DNA of 64,000 nt from Aspidiotus rigidus (Eukaryota > Arthropoda > Insecta > Hemiptera > Diaspididae), in assembly GCA_035079385.1 (NCBI GenBank), contig JAVHKY010000027.1:372001-436000 (forward strand), written 5' to 3'. The notes beneath the pieces were generated by a model. The model was not told where the DNA came from. It ran no database searches and was given only the letters and a program-made list of their open reading frames with translations. Position numbers and translations under genes: made by a program. Positions 10,901-22,254 of the stretch are shown here, piece after piece. How positions within the stretch are numbered: position 1 is the first letter of the stretch; every line of letters starts with the position of its first letter.

Positions 10901-13900
10901 TTTTTGGAGGCCTCTGCCGCCAGAACGAATACAGAAAATGACCTTCCGACTTCGGTTGCCTCCAGTGAACACGTTTGGAGGTGCCACCTGACCTCCGAAG
11001 TATGTCTCTGTAGGTACTTACCTCCAAGTGCCTCCAGCGCGATTACTGAAATTGGAGAAAATGGCTCCGGAGACACTTGTAGCATTGATCAGTGTGACCA
11101 GATGTAGCATATTGGCCTACTAGTGTTGCCAGATAATAGATGATACTCAGAAGGTGTATTTAAACTTTTGGTCGAACCAGGTGCCTCCGAAAGAGTCCTT
11201 GGAGGCGCCTCCAAGCCGCCTCCAAGCCTTCGGTGAGTCTTCGAAATTTCAGCTCACCTCCGCCTCCAGTAAGACGGAGGCGGAGGTAAGGTACCTCCAG
11301 AGGAAAATTGCCTCCAACACCCTTGCTATTTTCCGTATCCCCTTTCTTTCTGCCTCAATTCTCCACCCAATACTACTCACTTTATTGGTACAACACCTCT
11401 GATTCAACCTCGGGTGTCGTATCGAGATATAACGATCAACAGCAGTGCACATCAGTATTACTACACTTTGCCTTGGTAACACTTCCCTCAGAGAAGCCTG
11501 TAAAGTAAGAAAAGAAAAAGATCAGTAACAACACTATGAAGACATGGTATGCTGTTCCCGATCATTCAGATCATCATCGGGTTGATGATTTCAAAAAAGT
11601 ATGAACTCGAAAAAATATGTGGAAGCTATTTGCCTTGAAAGCTTTGTAAACTGTGGCAATACACGACGCAGAAAGCTTGAATTTTTTGGACGATTGCGCA
11701 AAAAAGATTAACACCAAGTTAGTCAGCAGCAGCAGTCACTTAAATTACAGAAAGCTCGAGGCAGAGACATCTGCTGGCCGTAACATGCGGTGTTCTTCAG
11801 GGCTCTATCTCGAGCCCTACTCTAAGGAACATGCATTTAACGGCCTGTTCAAGATGAAGCTGCCACCAGGGATGCAGCTTACACGCTATGCCAACGACCC
11901 ACTGGTAATTGGCTCGGCCGACAGTGTTGCCAATGTGGAGACGAAGGTAAACCAGGCTCTAGAGGTTGTGACCCGTTGGATCGAGTCGGCCAAGCGTGGC
12001 AGTTGACAAGACGGGGGCCATTGTTTTCACGATACTTAGAAACCCACCTTTCGCTTGCAAGATAGGGACATTGAGACTAAGAAAGAAGGACTGAAGGGCC
12101 TGGGGCTCTGGTTCGACAGCATGCTTAGCTTCCACCATCATTTTGAAAAAAGGGCGGAGACAGTTTCCAGGGTGGTGACACATTTGTCCCACCTAATGAC
12201 GAAACAAGGAGGACCAAGAAAAGTTATAAGAAGACTACAAATGAGCGTAGCAATGCCACCCTTCCTTTATGGAGGCCCAGTGAGGAGCGACTTTATGAAG
12301 ATTGAGTACAGAACAGAATCCAACAAAGAGCTGCGTCTTTTTTTGGTATGTTAGTGCCTACGCACAGTGTCGACAAGAGCGAGCAGTGGTGTTTGAGGCA
12401 AAGAAGAAGACAAGAACATCCGACAAGCCTTGCGGGTCGAACGGAAGGCCAGGCGCTCCTTGCTTGCCAAGTGGAAAGAGGTACTCGGCCAAACAGAACA
12501 AGGCGATTGGACCCGCGCGCTGATAAGTTATCTCGACAAGTGGATGGACCGAGACCATGGCCAGCTGAATTTCCATCTCCTATAAAAGATGAGAGGTCAT
12601 GGGTGTTGCAGCAAGTACCTACATACCCAACATGGGGAAGTCGAGCAACTGTTGCGCTCTTGAGCGGGATGAGGGACTACAGCACACTTTCATTGAGTTT
12701 AAGACGCGGAGACGTGAGTGGAATGAGCTAAAACGGTCTCTTCTTGAGTTCGGAAGAGATGGAGAACTCACCCCAAGTAGCCATGCGTGGTTACAACAAC
12801 GCAGGCACGGAACGCGAAGGTAATGAGGAGGAAAATGAACGCGGAATGAGCGCGGCAGATGCAGTCACTTTATGACCTCTCACAACTACCTATACCATTA
12901 TGAAGAATTATACTCACTCGCTTTCTACACCTCGAGAATGGCTGTTTAGCCGAAAGCGCTCGGTTGTGTGATTTTATTGCGGTTCTTGTATTTATTTCTT
13001 CACTCCTTGTGAGGATAATATTTCATAATGGATGACCGTAAAATTAAAAAACGAATTGTTTCTACCTACACCATTTTTTATACTACTGCTGCTGCTGCTG
13101 CTATCATATCATGAAGCCATCAGCGCCACTGCCAGCACCACCACAAACGGAGAGCTCAGGAGGGAGTGGCAGCAAAAACTACTGGTGAGCTCCTACTGAG
13201 CTGCCAGTGATGGCTGAAGCTCTGGTGGAGGGGTAGATACACGCGCGTTCATGGAACAGCACTAACAATTCCGGGTTGAAAGCCGAGCTCTTCCTCTGTC
13301 AATATAGTACACCCCTGTAGTGGCCTCATTGACGGAAATTGTGCAGCGCGCGGATCTCGAGGAGCAAATGGAGCCAGGCCACCCTCAATTCGAGCCTTTT
13401 GGACTACCGACGTAATGCCCTAAAGGGTAGATACCGGAGGTGAAGATGCGGTTTGTGGGGGACAAGTTTGGGTGTGCGTGCACGCTCATACGCCCCCGTT
13501 TCAAAGGAGATCGAGCACAACGACGGCGGGGGACTCACGACGTCTGGTCTTTCTAAAAATTCTTACTGGCATATCTTCGTGATTTGTAGGAATTCAGAAG
13601 AGGTTATGTTTCAATTGATAAGTTCTAGCCCTGGACTTCATCGTTCTATAATTCAATAATTTCGCTCGTCCCTCTTCCAAATGTGTATTTTGTTATAGGC
13701 AATTTTCATCCGCGTCTCTGTACATGATATCAAATTATTGTTATTTCAACATGAAGAGCTAGTACATCGACTCTCAAGAGGCAAGACGAATGAGCTGATT
13801 GAAAGTGAAAATACGTAATGATTGTTTTTTCACTGACCTGTATTTGGCAGACAGTTTGGCCAAATGGCCAACACTGAACGAGAGTTGGTACAATCGCGCA

Positions 13901-15151
13901 AGCAGTCACTAACAAACCAACAGTGAAGTCATTAATCGCCAAACAGGTCAATAAATACCTGAACTGGGTCTGAAAGAACAAAAATTAATAAACATACAAG
14001 TGAAAGACAAAAAGGAATAGATAACAGAAAAACGACGGCTTCCTTAACGAAGTTAAACGAGGAACGCAGGGAACCTGTTTTATGAGTCAAATAGGATTTG
14101 GTATTGAAAATTCAAGGAAGCCTAGACCTAGATAAAGCTAGTATAAAGAAGGCCTAGACGTAAAGTAAGCCTAGTATAATGTAGTTTGAAAGTCCAAGTT
14201 TTTCTCAAGTCTCGAGCTATGATAGGAGGGAGACTTGGGAAAATTTGTCCCCTATCATATATAGATCGAGAGTCAAAAGTTTTCCAAGTCCCTCTCCTAT
14301 CATATATGGCGCGAGAGTCGAATTATTTCCAAGTCCCCCCTCCTATCATCTATAGCTCAAGGGTCGAAATTTTTTCTAAGTCCCTCTCCTATCATATATT
14401 CTCGAGAGTCGAAATTTTTCCAAGTTTTTCGCTGGACGGCGCACGGCGGACGGCGCACGGCGTACGCCAGATTTCTTAAATAGCCCCCCATAGAACAGGT
14501 TCCCTGTTAAAACTTTTTAGGCGTAGATGTCGACACAATTTCTACCGAGGCTTTGGAAGAAGTTAAAGTCTTGCGGTCTATTTAGCATCAAATTTCGATC
14601 GACGCTGGGTGAGGACCGAAAATCAACGTCAAAGCGACGGATGAAAGATTCATTGAGGAAACAAGAGTGAAAATAAGGGGGATTTTAGAGATGAAAAGTA
14701 GAAGAACACTGTTCCACAAATAAGTAGACCGGATGGATAAACAGGGAGTAAGGGATTCAAACTAAAAAGGAAATTAAGGGTTATTGGAAGGGGTCAGAAA
14801 ATGAAGGAACGCAACCGTGGACCCGAGGTGAGAAAGCTGTATCATAGAGGATACTTTACAATACAAATGCTACGAGTAGGAATAATTTGATATCTTTTTT
14901 GAAGTAATTAGCGTTAGTCTTACCTGTAGATTTGTGATCTTTGCGTAACATTGACTATTGATGGTAACAATGAATATTAAATTGGATACAATTATTGATA
15001 GTGTGATGACGACGACTATGATGGACCTGGCTACGCTATGCACATCAATACGAATCTCGTCCGTACTGTTGGTAGACCATCCACAATAGCTATCGTTCAA
15101 TGACGGTGCAGAAAAGGTGCTCGGTACTTTATCGGTGTCGGCGATTTTCAT
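7986..15151 (-). CDS. Orphan class A (rhodopsin-family) G protein-coupled receptor, 406 aa
   Basis: Seven exons on the minus strand: 14924-15151, 13838-13969, 11381-11497, 10415-10699, 8462-8590, 8268-8393 and 7986-8189. Every intron is phase 0 with consensus splice sites. Exon 1 has N-glycosylation sites (NDS, NST) and TM1. Exon 2 has TM2 with D2.50 (LAINDF) and ECL1 with the W-P-F-G motif and C3.25. Exon 3 completes TM3 with DRY exactly 24 residues after C3.25. Exon 4 has TM4, ECL2 with its Cys and TM5 with P5.50 (FYFPATMLFMYCYG). Exon 5 has TM6 (TATPWF), and exon 6 has TM7 with NPFLY. Exon 7 is a hydrophilic tail with a PTPPPPP run. Position 3.32 is Arg, not the Asp needed by amine receptors, and TM6 lacks CWxP, so the ligand is unknown. 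A plasma-membrane, probably neuronal or endocrine receptor is inferred from the family. Confidence 0.88.
8591..10414 (-). other. Receptor intron 4
   Basis: A 1.8-kb intron between the TM5 and TM6 exons. It contains low-complexity A/T sequence and poly(A) runs near 9417-9434 and 9485. I see no element or exon in it. Confidence 0.6.
10879..11325. mobile_element. Non-autonomous hAT element (MITE) with 8-bp target duplication
   Basis: Terminal inverted repeats CAAGGGTGTTGGAGGCA (10879-10895) and TGCCTCCAACACCCTTG (11309-11325). They are flanked by the direct 8-bp duplication CTATTTTC at 10871-10878 and 11326-11333, the hAT signature. The 447-bp body is unusually GC-rich for the window and is packed with GGAGGC/GCCTCC subterminal motifs. 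No transposase. It sits in receptor intron 3 (10700-11380), 55 bases from the exon carrying DRY. Confidence 0.9.
11650..12840 (+). pseudogene. Dead non-LTR retrotransposon (R1/LOA-like) reverse transcriptase and 3' end
   Basis: 11653-12006 reads as a decayed reverse transcriptase: a corrupted G-S-x-L-x-P-like stretch, then FNGLFKMKLPPGMQLTRYAND, where the catalytic YADD has become YAND, then TKVNQALEVVTRWIESAK. After frame breaks, 12055-12320 continues with KEGLKGLGLWFDSMLSFHHHFEK and SVAMPPFLYGGPV (RT thumb). 12560-12830 matches the 3' coding end of the element at 61.25 kb (QLNFHL, then a GHG-C stretch and its degraded CCHC-like motif). Multiple stops and frameshifts make it non-functional. 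It lies in receptor intron 2, antisense to the receptor. Confidence 0.8.
13085..13103. repeat. Short CTG microsatellite
   Basis: About five CTG/GCT units in ACTGCTGCTGCTGCTGCT. It is inside receptor intron 2 and untranslated there. Confidence 0.7.
14030..14515. mobile_element. Hairpin-ended dispersed repeat, copy 1, with internal minisatellite
   Basis: One end is CGACGGCTTCCTTAACGAAG..GAGGAACG and the other is a self-complementary AACAGGTTCCCTGTT near 14503. The inside holds about five ~47-bp units (14185-14425) built on TTTCCAAGTCCCTCTCCTAT followed by a CTCGAGAGTCGAAA-like stretch; the first is in reverse orientation. Copies of this family recur at 18.4, 23.2 and 23.9 kb. This copy is in receptor intron 1. 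Confidence 0.65.
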
Positions 15152-15339
15152 CGCAGCTTCTCAATGAATTTTGGCCACTTCCAATATCGCTCATCATCTT
15201 GTTCTACTTTTGCCATGCATCCGATTAATCTCGAATCTGAAACATCACGGAGTTCGTGAAAATTTTCAAAGAAATTAAAATTCACTGAAAAGTTGGTTCT
15301 ATAGATTTCATTTTTGTTCAAGTCTTTTTCTTGATCCAT

Positions 15340-17335
15340 TTTCTCACACTTGAAACTAGTTTTTACGGATAAAGTAAGGCATATACAAGAGACAAATAAC
15401 TTGTGCCATCACACGCTAACCTTAATTATTAACTTCATTACATACGAGTATTTAACGCAATCTACACATCCATACTTTCTCTGCATGATCTCTTTTTTCT
15501 CATTCTTGGAACTTATCTTTGCGAACACTTATACGAAAGATACGTTTCAGCGTCTAACAGAAGACATAAAGAGAATCCCTAAACAGGCTGACTTGGATCA
15601 CGTACAAGAAGTACAGCAATCACATCAAAGGATTGTCGCTGCTTCTTTTTGAATGTTTTGAAGCAGAAACTTTTGGATTGGGACCATAAAATTACTTGTC
15701 CGTGTCTTTCAACTGTTCCCTTTCTTATGGAAATGTTGCAACGGTCATTTTCATCCCACTTCTACCATAGTCCACTGAATGAGGTGACATGACATTGGTA
15801 AAAAATGGCCTCCTAAACCAGCAGTTGTAAGGCTTGCGAATATACTCCATACTTTTACTTTGAGTGGCAATACCACGCAAGTTGCAAGAAAAGGGTTCCC
15901 CTCATATGACTGTGGCGACCTTGTGTTGCTTCTTGAAGTTACACTTGCAACACTTCCAAGAAGTACTGAATCTAGTTGTTGAGCTACTCATATGTGACAA
16001 AATTGTACCATCGATAGGTGAGGTTCATAAAAACGAGGCCTGATTTATATGGTCGTAATATTGTGACTCGAATGTGTCCTACAAACTGCCCGTACGTGTC
16101 GCCCTTGTGTAAAACTACCACGATGTGTCAAGGATACAGAAAATATTTTGCGCGTCGGGAGTACAAAGGACATTCAGCTACGAAACAATTATTCAACTAA
16201 AGGACCTTTACCAACTTGCTCTATGCAATAATTCCATTTGAAAAAGTATTCCGATTCAATCGATCCAAGTGGAACACATTCTGATCATTTCGTGATTCAA
16301 CTAGCAGGAGGAGAAGATAAGCGATCTTAATTGTTGTCTGGTGTCTAATGAATTGCTATCACCATTGAATGAGATTTTATACTTTCTAATCGAAGTACTC
16401 GCTTTTGGTGAAATTCAAACTTCTCGCGCACCCGTGCGACTCCATAGTATGAATATCGTAGCACCGTTCAGGGAATTGTGAAAGCTCGACGCGACGAAAC
16501 AGGACAGTTTGAATCCGGTGTACCCCACACGAAACTTAATCGACAACACGAGAATGAGTCGACCAATAAATTTTTGCTCTCTTTGAGCGTTCGTTAATGT
16601 GTGTGGTTCCGCTGTGCTAGCACCATGCCATTGTGGAAAAAAAGACAAACTCTCCACTAGCTACAGGCTACACATACGGTAGTATGTTATAAAAATGGGA
16701 CGGATGAAAAACGTCTTCTCTCTGTTTGGAAATGTATAGCGCGTATCGCGGATTACTACTGTATACTTCGGACGCTGTCCCGAGTTAATGATTTTCTTTT
16801 ATCTTCCGGTGCTGTATGGATTATGTAAGGAGAAGGTGTTTACCGCCTCGACAACATTCAGACCGCTACTTAATTCCACGCGAATTCGCTCAGTACTGTA
16901 AATACCCTATTTTGCGGATTAAGCCCGAAGGATTATTTGATTTAATTTAATTGTCGCGACGAATTCCACTCTGTTTGAATGCGTTTTATTCGTTATTAAA
17001 TGACTTTCTTATTGTACCACTCTCATCTGTAACAGTTTGTCTCTTTTTAAATCTTGTCGAGTGAGTAACCGGAGAGACGTCCGGATATCGTGGCTTTATT
17101 TTGATGTCATTAACTCCTGTCACGCGCTGAAACAAACGAAAGTTGTTGAACGAGCCGAGAGGCGCGAACAACTTCGTAGACTACTTTCGATGGCAATATT
17201 TCATTACCATTTTTTCAATTTAAGTTATCAATCTGACAATCGTAATCTACTCTATAGTATAACCTACTCTAGGAGAAAGAAAGGGTTATGAGACGTTGCG
17301 TTCAGTAATAAATCAATAATTCAGAAGAGTCTTAA
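15340..17335. other. 5' flank of the receptor gene and intergenic sequence
   Basis: A 63-codon minus-strand open frame (15148-15339) ends in a TGA that overlaps the receptor start codon region; it could be an upstream ORF in the 5' leader if transcription begins farther out. The rest shows no recognisable exons, TATA element or TE ends. Confidence 0.35.
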
Positions 17336-17640
17336 TTAGAGAATAAAAAAACAATGGATTTTTTGATCGCTACATCCACAATTTCGTTGTGATGAAAGTT
17401 GTAGGGTGTACCGAAATCCGAACGAGAGTGCTTCTGAAGGATAGCCGATTTGTGAATGAGTGAAGTTTGCTTTGTTCATCGTTTTAGGCTCCAATATTCC
17501 ATCGATTCGCTTCCATCTCCATTCTAATGGATCTTTTTCATGACCAAGCCACAATTGTACTTGGTCGTACACTCTGTAAAAATGAAACCGTGCATCGTCT
17601 TCGGTGAGAGGTAGAGAGGTCAAGTACTTGCGGACGGACT
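17336..17640 (-). pseudogene. Fragment of a widespread uncharacterised arthropod ORF (Cys-rich tail type)
   Basis: The minus strand reads a short VRKYLTSLPLTEDDARFHFY stretch, then RVYDQVQLWLG, DPLEWRWKRIDGILEP and a degraded CNC/GC-rich tail (CGCSDQKIHC). From memory this pattern is common in uncharacterised, probably TE-linked arthropod proteins that end in CxC clusters. It is open only for one fragment, with no start or splice context, so I treat it as a relic. The 31.5-kb fragment may be the N-terminal part of the same type. Confidence 0.5.
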
Positions 17641-17949
17641 TTTTTCACGAAAGCTTGAAACCGACATTTGTTCAATAGCGTAGATCAGAGAGTATTGCAG
17701 CTGCCTTAGAGTCTTTAATACAACGCGACTTTAATTTCATTTCAATACCTAGGTACCATGTGAGTCATGAATATGAGAAAAATATTTATTTAATTTCCAT
17801 ATTTTCAATATTTCTATCACTAGTAAAAAAATAGTCTTTACAATCTGTATAATGATGCAAGACTTCCATAAATCAGCACCAAAACTATCTGAATATAAAA
17901 AAATATAGCACACCATTTCTCTTTAATATCGAAAACCCTTTTTTACAGA

Positions 17950-18250
17950 CTCGTTGCTCTATCCTGAAAGCTGAATGAGCTCATTTGATAGAAAAATCAA
18001 CAAAGAACAACTTTTATTTGAAACATTTTTTCATAAAATTTCAATTTTGTGAGATGGAAAACTGATTTTGGTCCTCTTTTGAACGGCCTTTTAAGGCTTT
18101 GCCGGGGCACTAATTGACCTGGGCTGAACCTCGAATACGTTATTTGGTAGGAAATTTAACGAGGAACAACTTTTGTTTGAAACACTTTCAAATGAAATTT
18201 CAATTTCACGCGATATAGCTGGCGAAAAACTAATTTTTGGGGTGTTCGAA
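17950..18250. repeat. Two-unit tandem repeat, period about 158 bp
   Basis: A unit with CTGAA..GAACAACTTTTATTTGAAAC..CAAAATTTCAATTT at ~17965-18090 recurs diverged at ~18117-18245. A related stretch (GTTTCAAATAAATGTTGTAG) occurs near 31.45 kb. Probably TE-derived. Confidence 0.45.
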
Positions 18251-18460
18251 CCCCCACAAAAAAAGAAGCTCCAGTGGAGGAAACGCGGGATTTTTAGTAT
18301 GTTGTTCAGGACCACATCCTGAACCATTTTGAGCAAAGAAACGTTTGCTCTAGCAAAATTTTTTTTTTTTTCTTATTTGCCTACACTAATACGGCTTGAA
18401 CTTTTTTTCTCACCACCTTAATGCTTTTTTTCCAAGTCCCTCTCCTATCAGCCCGGAGGT

Positions 18461-18660
18461 AGAAATTTTAACAGGGAACCTGTTCTATGGGGGGTTTTTG
18501 AAAATTTTGGCGTGCGCCGTCCAGCGAAAAACTTGGAACAATTTCGACTCTCGAGCTATATATGATATTTCCAAGTCCCCCTCCTATCATATTACAATTT
18601 GACTCATAGAACTTCTTTGCTTTCCTCGATTAAGTTCGTTGAGGAAGTCGTCGTTTTTTC
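18461..18660. mobile_element. Hairpin-ended dispersed repeat, copy 2 (short, reverse orientation)
   Basis: It begins with the hairpin AACAGGGAACCTGTT followed by CTATGGGGG. It contains GTGCGCCGTCCAGCGAAAAA and one TTCCAAGTCC unit, and ends with a diverged CCTCGATTAAGTTCGTTGAG..GAAGTCGTCG. Same ends as the 14.0-kb copy but only ~200 bp. Confidence 0.6.
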
Positions 18661-18854
18661 AAGGTTCCACAAATAATTTTCCGTCCATCACCAGGCGGAC
18701 GGCGCGGCGCGCGGCATTTTTCTCCAAATTACCCTCCCATAAAACAGATTTTCCGGTAAAACAGATTTTCTGACAGAGCCAGATAAATAAAGCTCATGTT
18801 TCATGTCTACTAGGAAGTGACCTCATTTATACAGAAGGAAGAAAGGAAGAGGAA

Positions 18855-19170
18855 ATATGACGAAAAAATCTCCTAGCCCGGACGGGCATTGAACCTGCGA
18901 ACTCTCGTTTCCATGACGAGTGCGATAACAGCTACACTACCAGGCCCTAAGATTAGATCGTCACATTTCGCCTTCAGATGGACGTTCCAACCCTGTGAGA
19001 GAAAGGGTAAAAAAACCACAGTACATTTTAGGCTATTGCAAATACACACAGACACCAAGAGGAACGATCTAATCTTAGGGCCTGGTAGCGCAGCGATTAT
19101 CGCGCTCGTAATGTAAACAAGTGGTCGGGGGTTCGATTCCTGTCCGGAGTAGGAGATTTTTTCGTCATAT
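18855..19170. repeat. Palindromic pair of tRNA-derived units (SINE-like)
   Basis: The two arms of ~107 bp are inverted copies: ATATGACGAAAAAATCTCCT starts the left arm at 18855 and its complement ends the right arm at 19170. Each arm carries a tRNA-like body starting GGGCCTGGTAG with a box A (TGGTAGCGCAGCG in the right arm) and a box B (GGTTCGATTCC at ~19130, degenerate GGTTCAATGCC in the left arm). The left body can form an anticodon stem (CTCGT/ACGAG), but position 33 is A rather than U, so it is not a normal tRNA gene. Arms diverge, mainly in the anticodon region. Confidence 0.7.
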
Positions 19171-19439
19171 TTTCTCACTACTCCTTGTGAACATCTGCAC
19201 TATTTCCATCTTTCGACCTTAATATTTATATTTTAAAGCTACGCCTGCTTCGTAGGCCTAGTTTGTTAATTTTTCTCACAGAGGCGTACGTCTCGATCTT
19301 GGTTTGATATAGGCGTGAGGTTCTGTAAGATAAGTTATCTATCTCACTGAGGAGGGCCTCACTCACTCCGCTCATTCGCCCCCAGGCGCAGTGTAAGTCA
19401 AGCTATTTAGTCCTCGGCGGGCTCACTCGCGTATATCAA

Positions 19440-19765
19440 CATTAGTGACGTCATAATCATCCATGATCCCTGCCTGTGATGTCGTCAGCATATATTTATA
19501 ACGTAATCAGCTAGGGCTCGCTCTCTTCCTTAAATTAGGGATCACTCACTCGGCTCGTAAGCGTCGTTAAATGAATGCTAATGACGTCACAAGCAGTCAT
19601 CATGGATGGTTATGACGTCAACAGCTTGAGCTCTAAGAATGAAGGGAGGTGAATTGAACTCCCAAATTTTAGAATCAGGATCGGAATCACGGTTGATGAC
19701 GTCACCAGTTGGTAACGTCATAGTTGGCGGAGGCTTCGGGATCACGACTGTTGACGTCGCCTGCA
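19440..19765. repeat. Cluster of GACGTC (CRE-like) motifs
   Basis: TGACGTCA-like sites occur near 19446, 19582, 19611, 19697 and 19751, with one-base variants at 19482 and 19712. The surrounding CATGGATGG/CCATCCATG-like words suggest degenerate, partly inverted repeats rather than a promoter. Confidence 0.4.
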
Positions 19766-19965
19766 ACACATGTTTATTATAAAGGAAGAGGAGGGATACA
19801 GTACACAGAATTATTGGAGTTGGGGGAAACTCGCGAGGTTGGTGTGAATTCGCGAATTTTGGAATTAAGCGTCATGATTCAGGACTCGCGGAACCTGCAG
19901 ATTTTCAGAATCATTTCCCGGGTTCCTTTCCGGGGAGGGGGCGATTTGCGGGGTGGAATCAGGGG

Positions 19966-21980
19966 CTAGGATTCAGGGTAAGGGGAGACCTAGACGTAGT
20001 ATAAAGTTAGTACACAAATCGTCCAAAATAATTCATGGAATGGAGAGGTGGGGTGGGCCAACTCAGGAACTTTTGAATTACGGATGAGGTTCAGCTAAGC
20101 CATGAAGTATGTCAAAAAAAGAAGACATATAGGGTATAGTCGACAAAAATACTTGCGATCTTCACACATATTTCCAAAAATTCGCAATATAGGTACGGAA
20201 ATAATGGGGACTTACAAAGATGTCTACCAACTTTCGAGATACGCAAAAGTCGAGCTTTTCATGAGGACAAGTCTGATGAGGAGGAAGGGTGCTTTTCCCC
20301 CGGGCTCGGACTCACAAAGAATTCAGGAGAGAAGAGAAGATTACAAAGGACAATTTCAGTAAGGACCCGCTGATGAAAGTTTTTTCCCCGGGTCTCATTT
20401 TGCTAACTGTGCAAAATTCCGGCCGCCGGGCTAAATGAGCTCGTGGAATTCTATATTTCACGTGGTTTTCTGATATCGTTCAACTTATCTAACTCAAAGG
20501 CAGATACGCAAATTTCAATCGATAATCCGCTTACTTACTCGACATTTCTTCCGTATAAAAGATGATTGCACTGACTGAGAGGGTAGCTAAGATATGATAG
20601 GATACGTAGTGGGGTACTTTTTTCTTTACTCCATGACGCGACATGAGACGACAGTGAAAATTCTAGACGATTGCAACAGGAAATTATGCATTTACCAAGT
20701 ACCTAGGCTAATAAAAAAAAAAAACTGATTTTTTTTCCCAACATCGATTGTTTATTCAACAAATTAAAAATGATCGGTATTTTTATTTAGTCTACACGCT
20801 TCTATAATTCATTGATTTAGATAAACGTCGATTAAAAAGTAAAATATCGAGTCTTTTGCGTAACGGATGTGAAGAAAGAAGAAGGAAAAAAAAATGATAT
20901 ACTTGTACCATTACATAGCTGCCGTTCGTTTTTCAATATCAATGGTATCTTTTTACGTTGATGTTCGTTATATTTTTTGTTGCTTTTTGAGCTCTACAAC
21001 CAACTCTCTGTCAAATGATTTATACCGGCGGAACTCGAATATACGTTACTCGAGCAGATAACGCTGTATAATGCTTTAAAGTATCCTATGAGCTTTTAGA
21101 AAAGTAGATTATGGTAAGGCGTTAATCTATTTGGCTTCGCGAAAAATTGTGTACATTATCTACAACACCAGACTCGTAAATTTTGAAGCGAATCATAGTG
21201 TGAAAAATTGAGTATAATATTCAAATTTAAATTCACGTCAGTTGCCCATCGCGATACGCCGAGGTGTCAATTCGAGAACAAAACAAAAATTTCTTATTTG
21301 TATATGAAATTCTGTGAGGGCTAACGAGTTATAATAATGGGGGATACTATTTTAATTGGGTATACGTAATCGGGAGAACTTTGAAAGGAATAAATTGGTG
21401 GAACAGTTGGGCATCCGGTGGCCTTATACAAGTGTAACGTGTGACACGTTCGAATTAGGAAGGTAACTTGAATTGGTATAAAAATGATTGATTTGTTTGA
21501 GACTTCGTCTACCGCAGTCCAAGTCGATGGGGACTATTTTTGTCGCCAACTTCCGGCGGGGGGGGGGGGGATACCATTTACTTAATTTCTTGCTCAGATT
21601 TCTGGCAATATTTTTCTTATTTTCATTCTGACTTCGAGTATAGCTGGGTAAGACAGGTGATTTGGCCCCCGAGTTGGATTTCAAAACTAACTTTTGGGAA
21701 TTGTTTGTTGAGTTAAAAAACCGTTTGTACAATTTATTGGGTCACCATCTTAATTTCCTCCCGGGATATGAGCCAAATATTAATTTTTTACGTTTAAAAT
21801 TCTAACTCTAGTTATATTGATCGGAATCCATTCAACTTTTGCATGTAGGTTAATCGTCTAGAGAGGAATCTTACAGAATTTTATCCGGATTTTTTAAATT
21901 TTAAAAATATCATTTTCACCTGTACCACCACGGAATTTTTATATGTTGAAGAGTACATTGCTATGCTTAACTCCACTTTT
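19966..21980. other. Intergenic, no gene seen
   Basis: Mixed sequence containing CTAGACGTAGTATAAAGTTAG near 19991 (word shared with the hairpin-ended family) and a G run at 21558-21570. Open frames are short and without motifs. Confidence 0.4.
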
Positions 21981-21989
21981 ATATAGAAT

Positions 21990-22170
21990 TTTCTGATTGG
22001 TGGAACATCGTCAAAATGGAAGCGATTTGATCCGGGAAATACACATGGCGGTCTCGCGAAGTTACGCGACGGGCAACCCCACACAGCACACACTCGACAC
22101 GCGTTGCATCGTTACTCTTCGCGCGAGCCGTCACGTGCAGTCGCGTACAGTCCACAATTGTAAGATAGGT
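21990..22170 (+). promoter_or_regulatory. CpG-rich island, possible promoter or first exon
   Basis: This stretch is far richer in CpG and GC than its surroundings (GTCTCGCGAAGTTACGCGAC and CTTCGCGCGAGCCGTCACG). A donor-like GTAATT follows at ~22170. No downstream coding exon on this strand could be tied to it, so it is a candidate only. Confidence 0.25.
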
Positions 22171-22254
22171 AATTTCACTTGGGAAAAAAAAGTTTCATTT
22201 CATATCAGAATATTGGTATCGATTGAGTCTTATGTAAAATCGTTCGTAGAATTT

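Noticed and set aside
10724..11107. Open frames on both strands of 10.72-11.1 kb
   Set aside because: They fall inside the hAT MITE and the receptor intron and share no motif with known proteins.
15148..15339. Upstream extension of the receptor
   Set aside because: It is in a different frame and stops with TGA at the receptor start; at most it is an upstream ORF.
18873..18946. A functional tRNA gene on the minus strand
   Set aside because: The cloverleaf is incomplete, position 33 is not U and the unit is one arm of a repeated palindrome.
18873..19178. 101-codon frame with SGQESNPRPLVY-like sequence
   Set aside because: This is the usual translation of tRNA-like box B sequence, here from the palindromic tRNA-derived arms, not a gene.
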